From Oxytricha trifallax (lineage: Eukaryota; Ciliophora; Spirotrichea; Sporadotrichida; Oxytrichidae), in assembly GCA_000711775.1 (NCBI GenBank), contig ARYC01018494.1, positions 1 to 64,000 on the forward strand: 64,000 nt of DNA, in the 5' to 3' direction. The notes beneath the pieces were generated by a model, which saw nothing but the letters and a program-made list of their open reading frames with translations, did no database searches and was not told where the DNA came from. Of the stretch, positions 26,728-40,715 are shown in pieces; the first letter of the stretch is position 1, and each line of letters begins with the position of its first letter. The position numbers and the translations under genes are program-made.

Positions 26728-29700
26728 GAGAATTTTTATAATTATTGTAAATATAGATGTTATAAAATATTTAATTTGAATTAATTAGTTAATAAATCTA
26801 AATTAAAAAAATATTATTGAAGTAACTTAGAAAGGCTTATTTAAGTACTAATCCTTGTTATAAATAGGGAAATATTATATACGAGAATTTCTTTTATATA
26901 TTTAAAAAAATAATAATTAATAATTAAAGTTACCCATCACTTTTATTTATTGCTTTAAATTTTTACAATATTTTTGTATTTCAAAATATTTACAAGGCCT
27001 ATATAAATCTGAATTATTCATTGATAAGAATAATTATAAAAAACGAATTAAATTTAATAAAAGTGATGAGAAATTAGTATTCAAACTATCAAGAATTGAA
27101 AATTATTTTCTATTTAACAATATAAAATTTTATAATCATTTCCTTTAATTTTAATTTAAATTTTAAATTGAAGATTAAATATTTTATGAGATTGTTATTA
27201 TTCTTGAAATATTTTAGGAATTTAAATAAAATTATATATATTAAAGGTTTATTATATTATCTTAAATATTTAATTATAGAAACAATATAAGACCAATTAT
27301 AATTCAGTTAATTTTTTTAAATTTTGCTTTTTAAATATCTATATGATGTATTGTTTAATTATTTAATTTTATTATTCAGTTAAATAGACTAATTATTATT
27401 ACTTATTAATAAGTACATATTATTGTAAAATAAAAATCCCCGTAGTCTATTTCTAGAGCATCCTATTCTGAAATTTACAATAAAATTTAATTCTCAAAAT
27501 TCAATTTTCCCTTATTTAATAAATATTTCTTAGATCTATATTAGCGCAGTAATTTCATTACCTATTTCATTGTGAAGAAACAAGAATCTATTCTAAATAT
27601 CTTTATGACAAGTTTGAATTAAATAAATTTTTTAAAATTATTCTTATTTAAATTTTAATTAATTAATCATTATTACAATAAAATTTATTTAATATTTATT
27701 AATCAATAACTTATAATCAAGCCGAGGAGTTATTTATCTAAATTAATTACCAGTTATCATCTACTAGAAGGTTTTCCCCATTATATTTTGATATTTAAAT
27801 AATTATTCTTGATATTTGTTTTATCCTTTAATTTCTTTCATGACATACATAGTGATTTAGATTTTGATTACATATTTTAATATCGACTAAGTCATAAACT
27901 ACTGTTAATAAAGTCTTTTTAGTATTACCTTCATTTAAATAGCTTTTTATAACCATCATTGAGTATCAATTAAAATTATATATTTTTTGAATATAATTAA
28001 AATAAGTGTAAAATATTAAAATGTTTAATAATTTTATTTAAGTTTTGGAATGACATCATTAAATGATAGTTTATTATTCCCTATTATTTTTAATTTAGGA
28101 ATAGCTTATTTTGAAAATAAATTGATTTCTAACCTCTATATTTCTTAAATAAATTCTTTCATAATAACTCTATTCGTCAACTTTTTAGTTTCCATTAATA
28201 TATATTTTTTACTTTGAGATTCATTATAACTTCTAAATAGACTTTATTAAAACTTATAATTTGCAAAACAAAATTTTTTTAATTATAATTATATATAAAT
28301 TAATCATGTTTATATAGATAGTACATATAAAAAAGCATTTTTTTAATATATTTGTATCAATTTATTAATCATTAATTAGAGGTGAAAAATTGCGAAAAAA
28401 TTGCTAATCATTTAATTATTTTTAGGTTACAAATAAAATAATTAATAAAATTATATCAATTCACAAAAAATATACTATTTAAATTATATAAAAATATAAT
28501 AAAAATTCAATATTATTTATCATCAATGAAAGGTATATAATTTTTATTTTTGTAGCATAACATTTCATTTAGAGCTTATCATATGAAAATATCTATCATT
28601 AATCTACTTTCCGATTAAGAAACAACTGAATATATTTGCATGCTCGATAGACTTGTTTCCCTTTTATATTGTTAATTATAGTTGAAGTTAAATTATATTT
28701 CAATAAAAATTTTTAATATTATATAATTAACTATAAATCTCTTGAGTAAATAATTTTCAGAGATTAATTAATTTTTTTATTAACTATTTTTATAAGATTT
28801 AAAGAAAAGCAATTAAATTCTTATTTAATATAATTAAATGTAATTTAAGTTAAGTTGATAACTTATTAAATAAATTTACATGGAATAATTTAATTTAATA
28901 ATCTTTTTACAATATAATCTTAATAGATTTCTTCAATATTTTAAGTAAACTACAATGTTTAATTTTTCAAATTATTCTTTAGATTGAGTACCCTTATATG
29001 TTCTGTGATTATCCTTTGATTGATAACATCTTTTTCTCTATAAAGTTATTTATTGAAATCTCTTGAAGAGAGTTGAAGTTTTATAAATTTAAACTCTAAG
29101 ACCATCAATTTATCAATTTATAGTATTTATTTTGAAAAATCCTAACATTTTTTAATTGACAACATTTAACTAATTTATAAAAATTTAATTGAGGTATTCA
29201 AAAATATTTAATGTTATAAATTTTTTCTTGATAAAATTATTTGCTAATTTATTATATGTCTTGATAGAAACAATGTTACCCTTTGAAATTATCGATATTT
29301 TGATAGTCCACCCTCATTAGAATTTCTTTGAGGAAATCTATTCATATTCTAAATAAATAACCAATTTAACTCAATTTTAATTCCCAAAAAGTTTAATTAA
29401 ACTTATCAATGTGATCTATATAAACCTTTCAAATTATTTAAAGGTTGCTTAATTGTTTCAGTCAATGCATCAGAGTCAATTTGTCCCTTCTTTATTTATT
29501 AAAAGTAAATGTAATCAACCCAGAATTAATTATATTTATTTATTTAATTAATTAAATTTCTTATTAAGAGAATTGATTGTTAAATTTCAAAAACTAAATT
29601 ATCTATCAATCTTTCAAGTCTTTTATGTATTAAATAAAATGTTTTTAAATTTGAACAATATTCAAGCATTATAAACTTTCTTAAATCAAATTTCCTTATA

Positions 29701-30882
29701 TATTTTTTTATTTTCAAAATATCTCAATATTATTAAAACCAGTCTATTATTTCGGAGTCCCTATTTTATATTTTCAATATTCATCTTATTTTAATCGATA
29801 TAAATCTACTTAATAACATGTTTGTTTTAATTCCCTAATATTTTTTAATTTTTTTGAGAGTAACCTTTATAAATTATTAACATCTATTTCAATAATATTC
29901 TCATTAAAATTTATGTAATTTTAATATTTTGTTTGAGTTAGTTTTATGCAATTTAACAATTCCCTAGACTAGTATTTACATATTTCACAATTATTCATTA
30001 AAAAACTATCAATTATTTCTTATTACTATGGGAATTGATTCAAGTTAATTATAATCAATCTAAATATCCAGTAGCATCAAATTACCTTTCTAAAAAAACT
30101 CTCTATTTTAATCTTCAAAATGAAGTAAGAATAATATTTATAATTTTCTCTTTAAATACAATGATTACTTTATGGTGATTTCATGAACAAATGTAATTCT
30201 TTTTCTTGTTCCTTGTTAATTATCAAATAATTTAATAGTTTATTATTGATAAAATAAATATTTTTAATCTTAATATTTTTCTGTTATTAATAGATATTTG
30301 AAGTTCGTTTTAGTTTATCATTAAAGTTAATTATTCATACCTAATTAGTTTCTTAATTATTTAGAAAAATCTACTGATACCATCCGATTAGCTTTACCTT
30401 TTAATTTTATATACTTATTAACTCTCATTGAATTTATAAAAGACAATGCTATAGTATTTATTTATTTATTTAATTAATAATAATTTATTATATTTTTAAT
30501 TTTATTAATAATTATTATTTATTGAATCTCAATTGTATTATTACCTTCTAATTTATCAAATTAATTAAGATTTAATTATAATATCAATTTTTAACTGTTG
30601 GTTTTTACTATCTCTCCAAACTTAAGAAACCCTTAATTTAAATAAATCTGTTTTACCTTTTTATTTGGTAAAATGTTAATTGCTTATAATTGATTAGTTA
30701 ATAATTGATGAGAGTGTAAAATAAAATTAAAACAAGAAAATAAATTTTTTATTTATCTACATACAATATTTAATTTAAATAAAGATACCTTTATTAATAA
30801 TTATCTCTTATAGTTAAAATCTTCTTAGACCTCAATAAAAATAACATTAACATTGATTAAATTTTTAACTTTTTATTTTATT
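26728..30882. other. AT-rich germline-limited DNA
   Basis: No gene, foldback or RNA gene was recognised. CCC tracts greatly outnumber GGG on the + strand (about 12 to 1 by hand in 28.0-31.0 kb). Confidence 0.5.
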
Positions 30883-30943
30883 AATTATAATGATTTCAGG
30901 TTTCTTTTATGCTAATTTAAGCCAATAAAATGCTCATTAGATA
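30883..30943 (+). repeat. Dispersed ~60-bp motif, copy 6 (subtype a)
   Basis: AATTATAATGATTTCAGGTT, GCTAATTTAAGCCAATAAAA and TGCTCATTAGATA. Confidence 0.75.
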
Positions 30944-33900
30944 TAATTATAATTAATTTAATATTAAATATAAATATTAATTTGCAATAAATTTTTTGAT
31001 AAAAGAATTAATTTAAATTAACTGATTGGGTTTATCTTTTATCTTTTCCTTCGAATTAAATTTTAAAATTTCTTCATTTTATAGAAAGAATTTTTCTCTT
31101 CATAATTTTATCATTAAAAAAATATTTGTTATATTTTTATAGATATTTCAGAAAAATAATCATACTAAATTATAATATTCATTAAACCATGAAATTTATT
31201 GTCAAGAAATATTAATTAAGGGTTACAAATTAAAAAAAGGCACTAAAGTTTATAAAACTTTTGTTTTTCAAGTTAAAAGGATTAAATAAAAACATCAATG
31301 CAAAAGTAATTATACACTAAAAAGGTCAACTCTATTTTTGTAAGAAAATATGACAATTTTTTAAATATATTATTAATACTATATTTATTTATGTTTTAAA
31401 TTCAAAAATAATTTATAAATTGAAATAAGTTCTATTAAAAGGTTTGAAATAATAAGCACTTGTTGTTGTTTCCTATAATAAATTTGTTTATTATAATTAT
31501 AACCATGATACATTCCTTTGCTTAATAAAAGTTTAGTTTAAATAACTATTTAGTTTTAAAATAAAAAATGGTAAATTTGATAATTTTTATAAAATAAATA
31601 GATTATAAAAATGCCCAAAGAATTTTTTACAAATCTAAATTTAAAAGTTAAACTATTATCAATGTATAACAATTATTTGCAAATAATACCAAAAACAATA
31701 AAATTGTATAATTTATATATTTGAGTTTTTCTTTAGTAAAAATTATTTTCAAAGTTAAAAACAAAAATTTTTTTTCTTAAATAAATATACTTGGAGAATA
31801 ATAAGAAAATGTGGAAACATTGAATTAATTTATCTATACATAATTAAAAGAACATCACTAATCTGTTTGTTTTTTTACAACCATATTAAATTAATAAACA
31901 ACTAATTTAGGGAGATAATTTATTGTTTTGATTTATAAACATTTTATTATTATTAATTATATAAGTGCTCATCAAAACAAATCATTAAATAAAATAATTT
32001 ATGTAATCATGCTTTTTATCTTTTAAAAATAAACCATTAGGCCTTAAACGATTAATTTTTATTATATTTTAACTAAAATAACCAGTTTTCAAAGAATTTA
32101 TGGAAAATAAATTCTTTTATTATATAAAAGGTTCAAATGATATACAATTTTTTTAGATTATTTGTCAAAAATAACTTTCAAGTAAATATAGTAAAATTTA
32201 CAGAATTTTTTAAAATGTTTACAGCCAAATATTTCCCCCATTTAATATTAATCTTAATTAGGCTATCATACTCAAGATTTTACTTCTTTATGATCCCCTT
32301 TATATTACATCTTAAGATTTATCTATTTCATATCTCCCAATATTAAATTTATTATTTAAATTTATATTTAAATAAAATAATTGAACTTATAAATATTGAC
32401 AGGTCAAATTTTTTTCTTTTAACTAATTATTACTTTTTTGAATATAATTCGTTTATATAATCTTTTAATATTAATGAACAAATTTTTCATTGACCCTTCT
32501 ATTATTATAAAATATTTTAATACATAAATAGCCAAGTTATTAAATCGTCGTATTTAATATTTAAGGCAATAACTTTTGAGTTTTTTTTATTATTAGTTTG
32601 AATTCACTCCTTTATTAACTTAGAGTAAATTTATTTTTGCATTAGTAAATTGTAATTATTTTTCTGTTTTTAATGGTTAATTACATTAAATTTATAAGTA
32701 TTATTAAATTATAAATAGATCAATTATGTAATATTTTATTTTCGAATTCTATTTTAGTAAATATTGAAGTTTTTAACAATAATCATGTTTATTTAATTAT
32801 TTTAAAGTCAATGATTCTGATTATCTTTAACTACCAAATATATATGGTTTTCATTCAAAATATACCTGCTCATTATTATTATTATTATTATTATATTATT
32901 TAAATCTTTACTAATTTTGTTAGTATATTCAATAATTATTGCTAATTTATATGACAACTATATGTTTTGTTTTACCAAATCTTTTATAATATGTGCCATG
33001 ATCAATGACCTGTTATTATTTATTATTATATCACTTCTTCCATCAAACATTGAAGATATATCCCTTATGTAAACAATTTGATAATTATTATTGATAAAGA
33101 GTGGTTGGCAATTCTTTAATTTAGTTAGTAAATTCAATTTTAATGTAAAATATGTATTAAAATTACAAATATAAAAATTAAAGTATTTTATATATAAATT
33201 ATTAAAAATTAATTTAAACCGAAAGTGACTTAGTTTTATTGAAAACTTGAAAATAACAGGAGTTTACTATGAAGATATGTTTTTGTATATCCTTGAATTG
33301 TGTGGATTTAACTTTAATTTAATGTTTATAAATTAATTAATTTTACAACTTTTTAAAAATGAGCTTTTAAAAAAAATTTTTATTGACAGTAAAAATGTCG
33401 AGCTAAATTTTTTAAAAAATAATTCTAAGATAAGTTCAAGGTTATTTAAATTTTATTAATTATACTGCTTCAAATTTGATAATTATTACTATTATTTTAT
33501 TTAAATTATAATGTATAAAGTGATAAAATTGAAACTTAAAATTTTCAATAGAATTTATATAAACAAAACAAAATAAGTTTTTCTATGAATTGAATTAATT
33601 AATTGATTTATATTTATTAAATAGAAATTAAATTTTTAATTTAATTTGTTTCTTTGATTTCTATCATTTGCATTTTCATTGTCCATTTACAATTTTCAAT
33701 TGATATCACTCATCACTTTAAAACTCTTTTATTCACAATATAATTTTTGAGTAGCTTTTTTAACTTTCTCCCTTGATAAATTCATATAATACATAAATTC
33801 CCACAATTCCTTTTCAATTAGGAGACCCTGAATAAATTATTTGATATTTTAAGTTAATGCTTTTATCTAGCTGCTAATTATTATAAATTAGAGAAATGAT

Positions 33901-35374
33901 TATAAATACGTTGATAATAGATTAACCAAGAATAAATATCTTTCTTATATCGTTTGAATTGTATTAGAGAGAACTGGATATAAGGTATTTGAGTTTTCAT
34001 TAATTTGAAATCGTTTGATTCAATATTTATGAAATCTCATTAAAGCTTTAATAATTTTAAATAAAGGTAAATGTTTAAAGATAAGTAAAAACTATTATTT
34101 ATTTTTTAATTAATTTTAAGCTAGTTAAAGAAGTGCTTAAGCTTTCCTGTTTCCACAGTTCTTAATAATATTTTTTTTTTTCTCTCATAATTTAATGACT
34201 ATTAATTTGAGAATAATCAGAACTCATTATTTAATGTTTTAGAACATAAATTTTTATTTAAGCTGAGAAAAAGATTCATTTACCTATTTTGTTATTTTTA
34301 TAGCATAATATTGCTTTAATTGTATACAATTGATAGTAATTTAATTTGCTCTAATAAAGAAAGGTAAAAGACTCAAATAATATAAATAATTAAAGTAAGA
34401 AATTTCAAAACAAAATATAATAATTTTTTATGGTAAAATAATAGTTAATCAAAAGTATTGCAAGAATGAAAAAAAATTTTTTTTTTTATTTTGCTTAACT
34501 TATTATTTTGTATATTTTAATTAAAAAATATTTTTCTCAACTGACAAAACAAAATAAATTTTCTTTACTTGAAAGAATTTAAACTATATGTTTATTAGAT
34601 TTTCTTTTTTATTATTAAAATAAATAAAGTTTTTTTTATCTGAAAATTACACTATATGTACTTATAATTGATATTTTTATTATTTTACAGGATCAATAAT
34701 TCAATAATGTCAGGAAATTTATAAAAAATTAAATTGATATCTCTTCTATTACATCCTAAATATCATATCATTAATTTTGCTGTTAAGTAATATTCAAATT
34801 ATATTTTCTAATTTATTAATAATTATTTAGTCTTATTAGAAAAAAATCTTGATTATGATTCTTTTTGATAGTTTATCTTTCTTGCTTTGTTTTTTCAAAA
34901 CTAATTATTTCAATAAAAATTGAATATAAATGTAAATTAATAATGTTTTATTTGGAGTGCAAATGTTTCATCATAATTTTATTAATAATTCTAAAGATTA
35001 TACCTTAAAATTATTATTATTATTTATGATAAGTTCTAAAACTCTTAATGAAATTTAAAATAAAAGAATCGTAACACAGAGTGTTAAAAAATTTATGTTT
35101 ATAATAAAAAATAATTGTTACAAGTTAAGATGATTTTTATTTAAGATCAACATTAATAAAGATAAAAATAATTTATAAATTTTGCTAGATTAATACAAAT
35201 TTAGATTAAATATCAACAATACAATCACTTGTTCATGATAAGACCGCATTATTCATTAATTTAAACTTCTGTTAATAAATATATATTCTAAATTCAATTT
35301 TGTATTTTTGTTATTTCATCAATAATTGTTACATGTTAAAAAACTCAATATTAATAGCTCCTTCCATTAATTAT
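30944..35374. other. AT-rich germline-limited DNA
   Basis: There is an ATT microsatellite at 32871-32896. A patch at 33226-33330 (plus) reads SFIENLKITGVYYEDMFLYI without a stop and looks coding. A patch near 31210-31320 (plus) is weaker. No family was recognised for either. Confidence 0.45.
33226..33330 (+). pseudogene. Unidentified coding-like fragment
   Basis: About 34 codons with a balanced amino-acid mix (SFIENLKITG...YILELCGFN) in a region otherwise dominated by Lys/Asn/Ile/Leu-only translations. There is no start, and a TGA lies nearby upstream in other frames. It could be a piece of a scrambled macronuclear gene or a relic. Confidence 0.3.
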
Positions 35375-35559
35375 CTATAATTTACCTACTAAAGGCTATT
35401 TTTAAATTATAATTGAAAATCTTTTAAATAATATGATCATTTTATTGTTTATATTAAATTTCTAAAATTTATAATTAAAATAATTATTTTCTCATTGATA
35501 AAATTGAAAAACTAGTAAAATGAAGGAATAAGAATAAAATTAATTGCCAAAAAGGTATT

Positions 35560-35880
35560 ACTTACAGGATTACTGGATGTTAGGAGATCTTTCTAGCCTC
35601 TTTGGTATTGCAGTTTAAACAAGGCAAAAAAATTATACCTATCATCATTAAGTTTATTAATAAAATTTGGAAAAAAAATTGTCCTTGGAATAAAGTTGAC
35701 TGGTGAATAGATCTATAGCTAAAGGTTTGGATTAGCGCTCATGTTAATATAGACTTATTTTGACTTGGAAATTTTAGGGCGAGAAATTGCATTGTAAGTT
35801 CATGTTTGTAGTAGTTTTTGGATTTTAAGAACCCTATGCAAGCCAAAAATTATTTTCTATTGTTAGAAAGTTTTTACTCT
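35560..35880 (-). pseudogene. Unidentified coding-like patch in copy A
   Basis: This patch is less AT-rich than the surroundings. The minus strand at about 35840-35680 gives an open frame with NMNLQCNFSPQNFQVKISLY and further residues LFTSQLYSKDNFFSK before a TGA. No family was recognised. The counterpart in copy B (58730-59040) is recognisable but strongly diverged. Confidence 0.3.
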
Positions 35881-36270
35881 CGAATTTAGTACTGTAAATA
35901 TAAAGTCACATAAATTTAAGTTAATAATAACCAGAAGGTTTAACTAGTTAGGCATAAAATAAAAATACTTGAAACTATTTGTTAGGTAAAAATAATAAAC
36001 TTTATTTGAATTTCAAAAAGACAATTTATTTAAAATTTTATTGAAATCCAAAAATCTCTTGCTACTAAGCAAAGTTTGCAACAAAATCAATTTTTTAAAG
36101 GGCTTTTATATTATAATATTTCATAATTCATTTTTAAATCCTCATAAAACATATCTTAAAGATAAATGCACATTTTATTAAAGAAAACAAGTTAACTTAT
36201 TTATAATTTAACAATTTAAACTATTTTTAATTTAAAGAAATTTTTGTCCCATATTAAAAATTTATTACTA

Positions 36271-36685
36271 TTGTAGAAATACATTTGAATTTGGAAAATT
36301 AATTTTAATTAAAATAAATATAAATCAAAATCGTGGCAGTTAAAGTTGGCCAATTTAAACGATCTTGGGCTCATTCGATAGAGAATTCAAAATTAGCTGG
36401 ACTTTATTATTGGCGGTACTATTTTATCGCATCCCTGGAGCGAGATAACTTGACTTTAATTAAACACCTCTAAATTCATTAAATTATACCCTCACATTAA
36501 AGTCAAGTTATCTCGCTCCAGGGATGAGATAAAATAGTACCGCCAATAATAAAGTCCAGCTAATTTTGAATTCTCTATCGAATGAGCCCAAGATCGTTCA
36601 AATTGGCCAACTTTAACTACCACGATTTTGATTTATATTTATTTTAATTAAAATTAATTTTCCAAATTCAAATGTATTTCTACAA
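36271..36685. mobile_element. TA-foldback element H4 (near-perfect, 415 bp)
   Basis: Ends are TTGTAGAAATACATTTGAAT and complement, flanked by TA on both sides (36269-36270, 36686-36687). It is the same subfamily as H3, but the loop sequence is the reverse complement of the H3 loop, so it sits in the opposite orientation. Copy B lacks it at about 59425-59435, which shows the empty site. Confidence 0.9.
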
Positions 36686-36956
36686 TAATAATTACAATAA
36701 ATAATTATCAAAATCTTAAAGTAAATGCATTAATTAATTATTTTATATTTAATATAATTTTATCATGGTTTTTCATAAATTTAATATAAAATTTTTAATC
36801 TTATAATTAAATTAATAGCTATATCAAGCAAATAGAATTGAGTTTATTTATTTATTTTCTTGTAAAATTTTCAATAATTTCTGATTATAACTCTTACCCA
36901 ATGTTCTATATAATATTTTTCTACATTTCTCTAGAATATTCTTTATTGATGATATA

Positions 36957-37357
36957 TTGTAGTAATATATTTGAATTAGGAATAAATTGTTATTTAATTA
37001 GTGGCAGTTAAATTTCATGAAACCTGTACAAAATGGTACTAGTTAATATAGATAGTTTGATATAGAATTAAAAATTGCTTTACTTTACAATTGGTTTTAC
37101 TATGTTATATTTTGCCTGAAGCAAGAAAAATTGAATTTATTTTTATGTATTTTTAATTGGTTTTTATGTTAAAACTAAATTCCAGTTCGTTCGATTCACC
37201 CATGAGTTAAAGGGGTACTGCCAATAGTAAAAAAGCCAAAATGATTGTGAAATCTATATCGAATAATTAGTATATTGTCTTTGTTTTGACAAATTAATTT
37301 CACTTATATAATTTTTTATTTATTTAGTTTGAATTAATTTGAAATAAATTCCTGCAA
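36957..37357. mobile_element. TA-foldback element H5 (old, degraded)
   Basis: TTGTAGTAATATATTTGAAT on the left and a degraded ATTCCTGCAA on the right, with TA flanks. Internal GTGGCAGTTAAATTTCATGA, AAATGGTACTAGTT and a decayed core remain, but the arms no longer match well. Copy B carries the equivalent H6, so insertion predates the duplication. Confidence 0.75.
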
Positions 37358-37929
37358 TATTTATCCAATGGCTAAAAAATTTTAATATATTTTTTGCTTT
37401 AAAATTATCAATACTCTATTTGATAATAAGTTAATCTTTTTAATTAAAGTTATGCTCATTATAGTATTTACTCTAATTCTTCCCTTAGATTAAACTTAGT
37501 TCGTTACCTTATCTTGTATATTATCGAATTAGTTTTTGATCATTATATTATTTAATATTTATAAATTTATCTTAATTTAAGAAAAAATTCTTTGAGTTTA
37601 TCCTAATTATTACAAAAAAATGTTTTACCAAATGTCTGATGCCTTTTATGACCTTTTAATTCAGGTATATCGAAATTCTCTTTCATGTAATAGTTATTTA
37701 ATTACAAAAATTTAAATTAAATAAAACTACTAACTATTAATAATATTGTAAAATATTATTATATATTTCTAAAGACAAGTATTCTCAATTTAGTAATTTA
37801 GTCATCCAATTAATATTTCTATTTCTATTTCTCAATATCATTTATTAATAAAAAAAACTACAAGATATCCTTTAAATTATAATAACTATTTTATTATCTC
37901 GTATTCTTCATTTTATTGATTTTAATTTA

Positions 37930-37990
37930 TAATTATATTAATTTCAGTTTGCTTATAACATAAATTTAGCCAATTAAATGCACATAAGAT
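37930..37990 (+). repeat. Dispersed ~60-bp motif, copy 7 (subtype b)
   Basis: AATTATATTAATTTCAGTTT, GCTTATAACATAAATTTAG and CCAATTAAATGCACATAAGA. It is the duplicate partner of copy 10. Confidence 0.8.
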
Positions 37991-39071
37991 GAAGATATAT
38001 GAAAATCAGGAATTATTTAGTCAAAATAGAATCAATAATTTAATTTTTAAAATAAAAATTATAATAAACATTTTTATATTTAGTGAAACATTCATTATCT
38101 AATTGATACACCAATAATATCTTAGCATATTTCAAAAAAATCTAGATAAATTAAAAAATAATTTATCTTTTATATAATTGATTAAAAAAATATTTATAAT
38201 ATAAATTAATATAGTGAAATGAAATACAATTTATTATTTATATTATTGAAGCTCAACATCATAATTATTTAAATATTTTATATTTAATACCAAATCTTTT
38301 AGATTGTTATAGTATTTATCATTATGAGAAACTTTGTAGAAATAATTAATAATTAAGATTAATGAAATAACAAAAATAATTAATTATCTAATTTATTGAA
38401 TCATAAACAATATTATTTTTTTCTATAATTCGTAATTTAATATTATTAGTAATTATTGTTTGTTTTTTTGTCCCCTTAATTCGTTTTGTTTTTAGTAAAT
38501 ATTGTTTTTAATTTATTTAATCAATAGTTATAAGTTCTATAAAAATATATTAAAAACATTTATAACATTTATTCAAAATTGAATATTAAATTTTTTTAAA
38601 AAAAGTAATTTATATAATTTAAGATATCTTATAAAAAAAATAACGTATTATGCTTATAACTCAATAATTCGAAGTTATTTATTATATTAAACTATTCTGT
38701 GTTCCGTGTTAAGATTCATATTTATTTGTGTATATTTTAGATTTTTTACATAAAAAATTAAGTCCTATTGATTATGGCCTTTAATTTATCGTTGATAATT
38801 ATATATTTCATCAACAAGCAAGAGAGTCAAATATTGTATTTACTTAAACTAAAAACAATTAGAAATATCATCATCATCATTATCCCTGTTTTATAGTAAA
38901 TTACATTCAGTTTTTATTATTTCAAATAACAATAAAAATTAAAAAAACTTTTTAAGAATTTATTAAGCTATATTATTTCCGAATTTAAATAAAACAATTA
39001 TATAATATTAAGAAAACTCTACATTTATTTTATTTGAATTAGCATATATATTAAATGGTTTAAATAAATAG
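37991..39071. other. AT-rich part of copy A
   Basis: No gene. It aligns to 60722-61760 in copy B. Confidence 0.5.
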
Positions 39072-39079
39072 GTTTTTAT

Positions 39080-39711
39080 GGGGGGGGGGCGATATCTGAA
39101 CCTATGATTATTTTAACAGTAAGATATCGCCAAATAAATCTTAAAAACTATGTATAGGGTATTTTAAGGGTTAATAAAAATGATTTCGAAGTCAAAAATA
39201 AAATATTATTACTCGCTGATGTCGAAAAGGTTAAAATTATCATAGCATTTATCATTTAGTTTTGCATTAAATTTTTGAAAATTTTATTTTTTTAAAAAAG
39301 TTTATTTTTTACCAAATCTTTATTTAGATTATTTCAAAGTATGTGAAGACCATGATTACGATATAAATCAATTTAAAAACATTGAATTCGATTATTTCCC
39401 ATTATTATAAAAGTCTTTGAATTGATTTATAACGTAATCATGGTCTTCACATACTTTGAAATAATCTAAATAAAGATTTGGTAAAAAATAAACTTTTTTA
39501 AAAAAATAAAATTTTCAAAAATTTAATGCAAAACTAAATGATAAATGCTATGATAATTTTAACCTTTTCGACATCAGCGAGTAATAATATTTTATTTTTG
39601 ACTTCGAAATCATTTTTATTAACCCTTAAAATACCCTATACATAGTTTTTAAGATTTATTTGGCGATATCTTACTGTTAAAATAATCATAGGTTCAGATA
39701 TCGCCCCCCCC
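39080..39711. mobile_element. G/C-capped foldback element F2 with 8-bp target duplication
   Basis: A 632-bp foldback beginning with G10 then CGATATCTGAACCTATGATT and ending with its complement and C8. Arms are ~295 bp, with a loop of ~35 bp near 39378-39412. GTTTTTAT at 39072-39079 and 39712-39719 is an exact 8-bp direct duplication. Copy B lacks the element near 61745-61765, so it inserted after the duplication. No coding content. Confidence 0.9.
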
Positions 39712-39719
39712 GTTTTTAT

Positions 39720-40704
39720 TATTAATTTGATATGCTACATTTTTTTACATCTAAATTACTATTTTTAATTATTTCTAATTGGAATTTTTAAACAATCACG
39801 TTATCATATTTTTTACTTCTATAGATATTCCAAATGATCTTGAATGAAATCTATTTCAAAATTATATAAAATAATAATTTCTATATTAATCAATATTTAT
39901 ACTTTTAATTTTTATTTAACTTATAGAAAATCTACCTATAATCCTTGAATAAAAGATAATCGATTACAATCATTAAATTTTTATAATATTTTTTCAATGT
40001 GATATCATTTTATTAACCTTATAAATGAATGTCAATGTTCTAATTAATTCATAGTATGTTCTTTTTTCATCATTATGCTAAATTATAAAATAAATAATAT
40101 AAAAATATATAAATATATTTAGAAAATTAATAAATCAAATATAAATATCTTTTTTTATCATTCTTAAGTATTAAATTAACGAGTATTTATTGTATCAGTA
40201 TATATTTTTCTCTTTAAATATCACCCGTAAATATAAATTATGTAATTCTCTTTTTTCCATCTGTATAAGTGAGAAAGGAATAAAATTATTCAATCAAACC
40301 CATATGTTATTATTTGAAGTTTTCTATTACTTTTCCAATTCTTATGCTTATACTGTTCAGAATTATGATTTAAAATATTTTTATATTATAAATAAAAAAT
40401 TATTTTTATAATTATAATTAAGAATATAAAATATTTCCCTTTTAAATATTTTGATAATTAGTTAATTGCAATTTGATATGTTCTCTATTACCTCTATTTA
40501 AATTATTTAGTTATAATTTAAATACATATTCAATTGCATGTTTTTAAACTCTCCCCTGTTTTATCAATGTTTTTTTTATAGTAAAATTAAATATTTTTTC
40601 TACATTTTTTCCTGTCCATTAATTTTGATTTGGATATTATTAAAAATAATAAAAATCCAGCTAATCAAAATAAACAAAGTTATAGATTATTAAAAAATAA
40701 TAAG
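39720..40704. other. AT-rich part of copy A
   Basis: It aligns to copy B at 61765-63240. At about 39985 it contains the empty site for element F3. No gene. Confidence 0.55.
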
Positions 40705-40715
40705 GTTAAAATTAA

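Noticed and set aside
32137..32346. 69-codon Phe/Ile/Leu-rich frame
   Set aside because: Low-complexity translation of AT-rich DNA with no conserved neighbour or second copy.
32871..32896. ATT repeat as a possible LINE tail
   Set aside because: No GC-richer element body or coding frame upstream. Simple microsatellite.
40190..40411. 73-codon frame in copy A
   Set aside because: The matching region in copy B (62720-62940) is similar in DNA but full of indels that break the frame, so it is not conserved as protein.
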